Assembly (NCBI GenBank): GCA_013698165.1
Contig: JACCVN010000538.1
Span: forward strand, 1-8,906
Origin: Parachlamydiaceae bacterium
GTDB lineage: Bacteria; Chlamydiota; Chlamydiia; Chlamydiales; Parachlamydiaceae
DNA: 8,906 nucleotides
Direction of reading: 5' to 3'
The notes beneath the pieces were generated by a model that was not told where the DNA came from, ran no database searches, and worked only from the letters and a program-made list of their open reading frames with translations. The position numbers were made by a program, and so were the translations under genes. Below, in pieces: positions 6,699 to 8,906 of the stretch (positions are counted from its first letter, which is position 1; each line of letters opens with the position of its first letter).

Positions 6699-7244
6699 CT
6701 AAACATTTTCCTGCCTTTTTACCACCTCTGTGTCGGTAGGTTTATCTGCATAAAGATAAGTCCCCGCAAAATACCAATACCCATTTTCGTCAGAAAGAGT
6801 GTTTATTGAAATAAATGTTCCAGGGTAAACTTCTCCGTTTAGAATTTTTACAGACTCTTCGATAAAAATTATACTGTCAGAGGCCTGATCAAGTAAGACA
6901 TGCTCATGGACGAGTGGCCCATCTAAAATTTGAATTTTTCTCGAAAATCCTAAATGTCGAGGCTCAATAAATTCACAGCTTGATATGACAGGCACAAATC
7001 TATGGGCCTCTTGAGATTTAATCTTCATTACTTGAGCAAACCTTGTTGCAAGTTCTATTGTTTGGATCGGGAATCTAAAACAAAATTGGTGGCATGAAGT
7101 TTTTATTATCTCCAGGTTAGAGATTATGGATTGAAAAGTTTCAGTTTTGTCGTCGCTTCTATTCTTAATATCTTGGAACATATTCACTACATTCAATTGA
7201 AGAGACCATTCGGTGAATTCAGAAAGAATATTGACAATGCGCAT
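6699..7244 (-). CDS. DUF1857/AtaL-like protein (SRPBCC fold) with N-terminal extension
   Basis: Residues about 57-168 fit the DUF1857/AtaL family, a Bet v 1-like fold with a ligand cavity. The signs are FRFPI followed by a helix, then HRFVPVISSCEFIE (81-94), where the family has a FVP...C..LE pattern. LGFSRKIQI, VHEHVLLD, SIIFIEE and YWYFAGTYLYAD then give the alternating strands. Family members are small cytosolic proteins of unknown or varied function; the fungal AtaL is linked to acetylaranotin synthesis. The first 56 residues, helical and with two Cys at 51 and 55, are extra compared with the usual length of about 150. AAAGG precedes ATG 7244 by only two bases, a poor spacing. ATG 7181 has no better site, and a stop codon lies three codons upstream of 7244. 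The protein starts divergently from the RasGEF-like gene. Family assignment is moderate and function is unknown. Confidence 0.6.
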   Translation of the reverse strand: MRIVNILSEFTEWSLQLNVVNMFQDIKNRSDDKTETFQSIISNLEIIKTSCHQFCFRFPIQTIELATRFAQVMKIKSQEAHRFVPVISSCEFIEPRHLGFSRKIQILDGPLVHEHVLLDQASDSIIFIEESVKILNGEVYPGTFISINTLSDENGYWYFAGTYLYADKPTDTEVVKRQENV

Positions 7245-7270
7245 CGCCTTTTAACAACTACATGTGAGGG

Positions 7271-7345
7271 ACAATTTTCTTAAACCAATGAATGTCTCCG
7301 GCGTTTTATCACCAACAATTTTCCTTAAACAGCCCAATTATGTCC
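7271..7345. repeat. Degenerate direct repeat, 44-bp period
   Basis: ACAATTTTCTTAAAC (from 7271) recurs as ACAATTTTCCTTAAAC (from 7315). In both copies a CCAAT-n-ATGTC-like stretch follows (7285-7295 and 7334-7344). The period is 44 bp, near four helical turns. The repeat lies 27 to 101 bp upstream of the DUF1857-like gene, so it could be a pair of regulator sites; I see no clear promoter hexamers for that gene. Confidence 0.5.
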
Positions 7346-7411
7346 TTAAAAATATAATCCATTAATATTAGCAGCAACACTATCTTAAAACAACATCAAG
7401 GCAGAAAACGC

Positions 7412-7426
7412 TAATTATTATAATTA
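7412..7426. promoter_or_regulatory. AT-only palindrome containing TATAAT on both strands
   Basis: TAATTAT-T-ATAATTA is a perfect 7+1+7 palindrome. It offers a consensus -10 to the plus strand (7419-7424) and to the minus strand (7422-7417). It sits between the divergent genes, but neither side has a good -35 at 17-18 bp. Confidence 0.3.
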
Positions 7427-7494
7427 ATAAACAGGATAAAAACGATATATACAGGGACGCAAAATCATTTTCGAATATCTTGAATAACAACCCT

Positions 7495-7535
7495 TGCTAT
7501 GCTAAACGATAGACATCAATTCACAAGATAAGGAG
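7495..7535 (+). promoter_or_regulatory. Possible extended -10 promoter and strong ribosome binding site of the RasGEF-like gene
   Basis: TGCTATGCT (7495-7503) is a TGn-extended -10; the same TATGCT hexamer occurs in the predicted ankyrin-gene promoter. TTGAAT (7480-7485) is only 12 bp away, so a normal -35 is lacking. AAGGAG (7530-7535), 5 bases before ATG 7541, is the strongest Shine-Dalgarno site in the window and fixes the start. Confidence 0.5.
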
Positions 7536-7540
7536 CGAAA

Positions 7541-8761
7541 ATGATTACGGATAATCCATTACATTCAGACAAACTCTGGATGAACTCTGAAATTCCCTCC
7601 GGAAATTCTGATCTACAGATGTCTAGCGATCCTCAATACATCAAATCTTCAGGAGCAACTCGGAATATTTTAGACTCAGCCATCAGTTCTAATTTAACAG
7701 GACCGTTGGAAGAAACGCTAAAAGAAAAGAAAATCCAACTTCTCGATGTATCTGGAATTCAAGTTAAAAATATGGATATTTCTCCTAGAGATATATTTCC
7801 GAAGGCCACTAGTCCGAGAAATATTTCACCAACGGACAGTTCCTCACAGAATTTAATATCAATTGAAAATCAATATATAAATCCACATTTTTTTAAGCAA
7901 ATGGATGAAATCGAAGTTCTTTCCGGAGGATTAGAAAATGAAAAAACTGTTGATGAACCTCTAAAAGTTAACCTGTTTTTAAATGAGACAAAATTGCCCA
8001 CTATTGACGATTTTCAAATGGATAAATTTATCAATTTTGTGACGAATGACTTAGTCACCCTCTCAGCTAAAAAATACAATTTACTGACAGCAGACGTTTT
8101 TGTTCTTTCTGGAAAAGGAAGTATTCATCTACCCCACACTCGTTACAGCAGTTGCCTCAAAGCGTTTATTTATAAAAATTTTAATATCATTCTATCAAAG
8201 TTTCAAAACTTTAAGAAACATCATAAGATCCGCGCAATTTTAGAGAAAGACAAATTACAAGATACTTATGCCACCGACTTTTTTAATCTTTATGAACTTT
8301 TCGTTAAGTTGTCCGTTGAACTATTCCAAAAAAATGATTTTCATTCTTCAATGACAATATTTCATACTTTGAACGATCCTGCAATTAAGTGGGTTATAGA
8401 AAAAAAGAATATGTCCCCTGAAATCAAAATCTGGCATTCATTTTTATCAAAAATTTCTAAGCCAGATTCAGAATACTTCGCAAAAAAATTTGATGATATC
8501 CGAAAGAACAAAATATTTCACGTTCCTTATTGGGAGTTTATCCATCAATATTTTTTCAAGATATTGGATTCTGTGAAGGACGACGAACTCAAATTAGCCA
8601 TGGAAAACCAACAAATTAATGATTATCTAATTTCCCAGCGCCAGAATTGTGAGTTAGCTATCAAGAATCACTGCAATTATACTGATATCTATAAAGAGAT
8701 TTACTTAAGCGAAAACATCATGATAGATAAATCAAGTGCTACCTTGTTGTCTTCACTTTAA
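7541..8761 (+). CDS. RasGEF-domain-like protein, candidate host-directed effector
   Basis: Domains of this type load GTP onto Ras-family small GTPases, which free-living bacteria lack, so a host target is expected. The match rests on residues about 240-365. DFFNLYELFVKLSVELFQKNDFHSS is followed by MTIFHTLNDPAIKWV, paralleling the RasGEF core (helix, NNFNS.MAI...LN...I.RL). Then come IWHSFLSKI, a helix near 311-322, HVPYWEFIHQYFFKIL (327-342, compare IPflg.yl.dl) and a final QQINDYLISQ helix. Residues 160-235 may be the N-terminal part of the catalytic unit but are divergent. Residues 1-150 look disordered, with repeated SPR/SPT motifs at 81-98. There is no signal peptide or membrane segment. 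The length (406) suits a single-domain effector. A strong AAGGAG fixes the start. The protein could be a divergent, inactive relative; the assignment is from motif memory. Confidence 0.7.
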   Translation: MITDNPLHSDKLWMNSEIPSGNSDLQMSSDPQYIKSSGATRNILDSAISSNLTGPLEETLKEKKIQLLDVSGIQVKNMDISPRDIFPKATSPRNISPTDSSSQNLISIENQYINPHFFKQMDEIEVLSGGLENEKTVDEPLKVNLFLNETKLPTIDDFQMDKFINFVTNDLVTLSAKKYNLLTADVFVLSGKGSIHLPHTRYSSCLKAFIYKNFNIILSKFQNFKKHHKIRAILEKDKLQDTYATDFFNLYELFVKLSVELFQKNDFHSSMTIFHTLNDPAIKWVIEKKNMSPEIKIWHSFLSKISKPDSEYFAKKFDDIRKNKIFHVPYWEFIHQYFFKILDSVKDDELKLAMENQQINDYLISQRQNCELAIKNHCNYTDIYKEIYLSENIMIDKSSATLLSSL

Positions 8762-8823
8762 AACTTATTTTTAACATAGATGTTTGTGATTTTATCCCTT
8801 TGTTTACTGCACAAATGTACATT

Positions 8824-8842
8824 CTAGCCGCGAATGCGGTAG
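8824..8842 (+). other. Short GC hairpin after the RasGEF-like gene
   Basis: CTA (8824-8826) plus CCGC (8828-8831) pairs with GCGG plus TAG (8836-8842) around loop GAAT, with G8827 bulged. It lies 62 bp after the stop codon and directly before a second, larger hairpin. There is no T tract. Confidence 0.4.
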
Positions 8843-8849
8843 CAGCATG

Positions 8850-8889
8850 TAGCCACACCCGTAGGCGTGTGGCTAGGGGGTTGTTTTTG
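8850..8889 (+). terminator. Strong hairpin with T-rich tail: terminator or IS200/IS605-type end
   Basis: TAGCCACAC (8850-8858) pairs perfectly with GTGTGGCTA (8867-8875) around CCGTAGGC. GGGGG and then TTGTTTTTG (8881-8889) follow. The five G residues between stem and T tract are odd for an intrinsic terminator. The stem-loop type, next to another small stem, also resembles the ends of IS200/IS605 elements and their guide-like RNAs. The window ends too soon to tell. Confidence 0.5.
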
Positions 8890-8906
8890 TTCCTATTTCT
8901 ACGTTG

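Noticed and set aside
6262..6809. Plus-strand open frames of 73 and 60 codons around the lipoprotein start and the DUF1857-like gene end
   Set aside because: They are antisense to real genes or run through intergenic AT-rich DNA without a ribosome binding site.
1..8906. CRISPR array, tRNA, rRNA or plasmid origin
   Set aside because: I saw no regularly spaced repeats, no cloverleaf with a TTCGANTC-type arm, and no iteron clusters.

Overview
The window is AT-rich and gene-dense by the standards of an accessory region. It suggests a Gram-negative bacterium living inside protists, most likely a Parachlamydia-type chlamydia or a member of the Legionellales. I cannot decide between these from the sequence. 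The reasons are eukaryote-like proteins (a Ras guanine-nucleotide-exchange-factor-like protein and an ankyrin-like protein), a coiled-coil protein of unknown family, a decayed glycosyltransferase gene, and intergenic regions rich in hairpins and possible insertion-sequence scars.

Layout, left half. Positions 1-234 hold nested hairpins and a probable promoter. A 341-residue coiled-coil protein of unknown function follows (235-1260). Next is a region with an imperfect inverted repeat and two mutually exclusive stems (1301-1381). A GT-B/CgeB-like glycosyltransferase pseudogene (1484-2205) has lost its middle and changed frame. A 301-residue ankyrin-like protein with a C-terminal coiled coil (2348-3253) has its own predicted promoter.

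Layout, middle. A two-gene minus-strand operon runs from 6434 down to 3250. It encodes a periplasmic substrate-binding lipoprotein of the LivJ type and then a membrane sensor histidine kinase. The kinase's ribosome binding site overlaps the lipoprotein's stop codon, so the two are probably translationally coupled. No permease, ATPase or response regulator is present, so a binding-protein-assisted sensor is more likely than a transporter. The kinase gene converges tail-to-tail with the ankyrin-like gene, and the stop codons overlap inside TTTTAAAA.

Layout, right half. After a 264-bp spacer with a strong hairpin comes a small minus-strand gene for a DUF1857/AtaL-like (SRPBCC fold) protein with an unusual N-terminal extension (6699-7244). 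Its upstream region carries a degenerate direct repeat spaced 44 bp. On the plus strand is the RasGEF-like protein (7541-8761), with a strong Shine-Dalgarno site and a disordered SP-rich linker. The window ends with two tandem hairpins that resemble a terminator or an IS200/IS605-type element end.

How the genes may work together is inference. The coiled-coil, ankyrin-like and RasGEF-like proteins look like candidate secreted host-directed effectors, each with a separate promoter. The lipoprotein-kinase pair could sense a small amphipathic ligand such as an amino acid or amide. Nothing in the window links the pair to control of the effectors.
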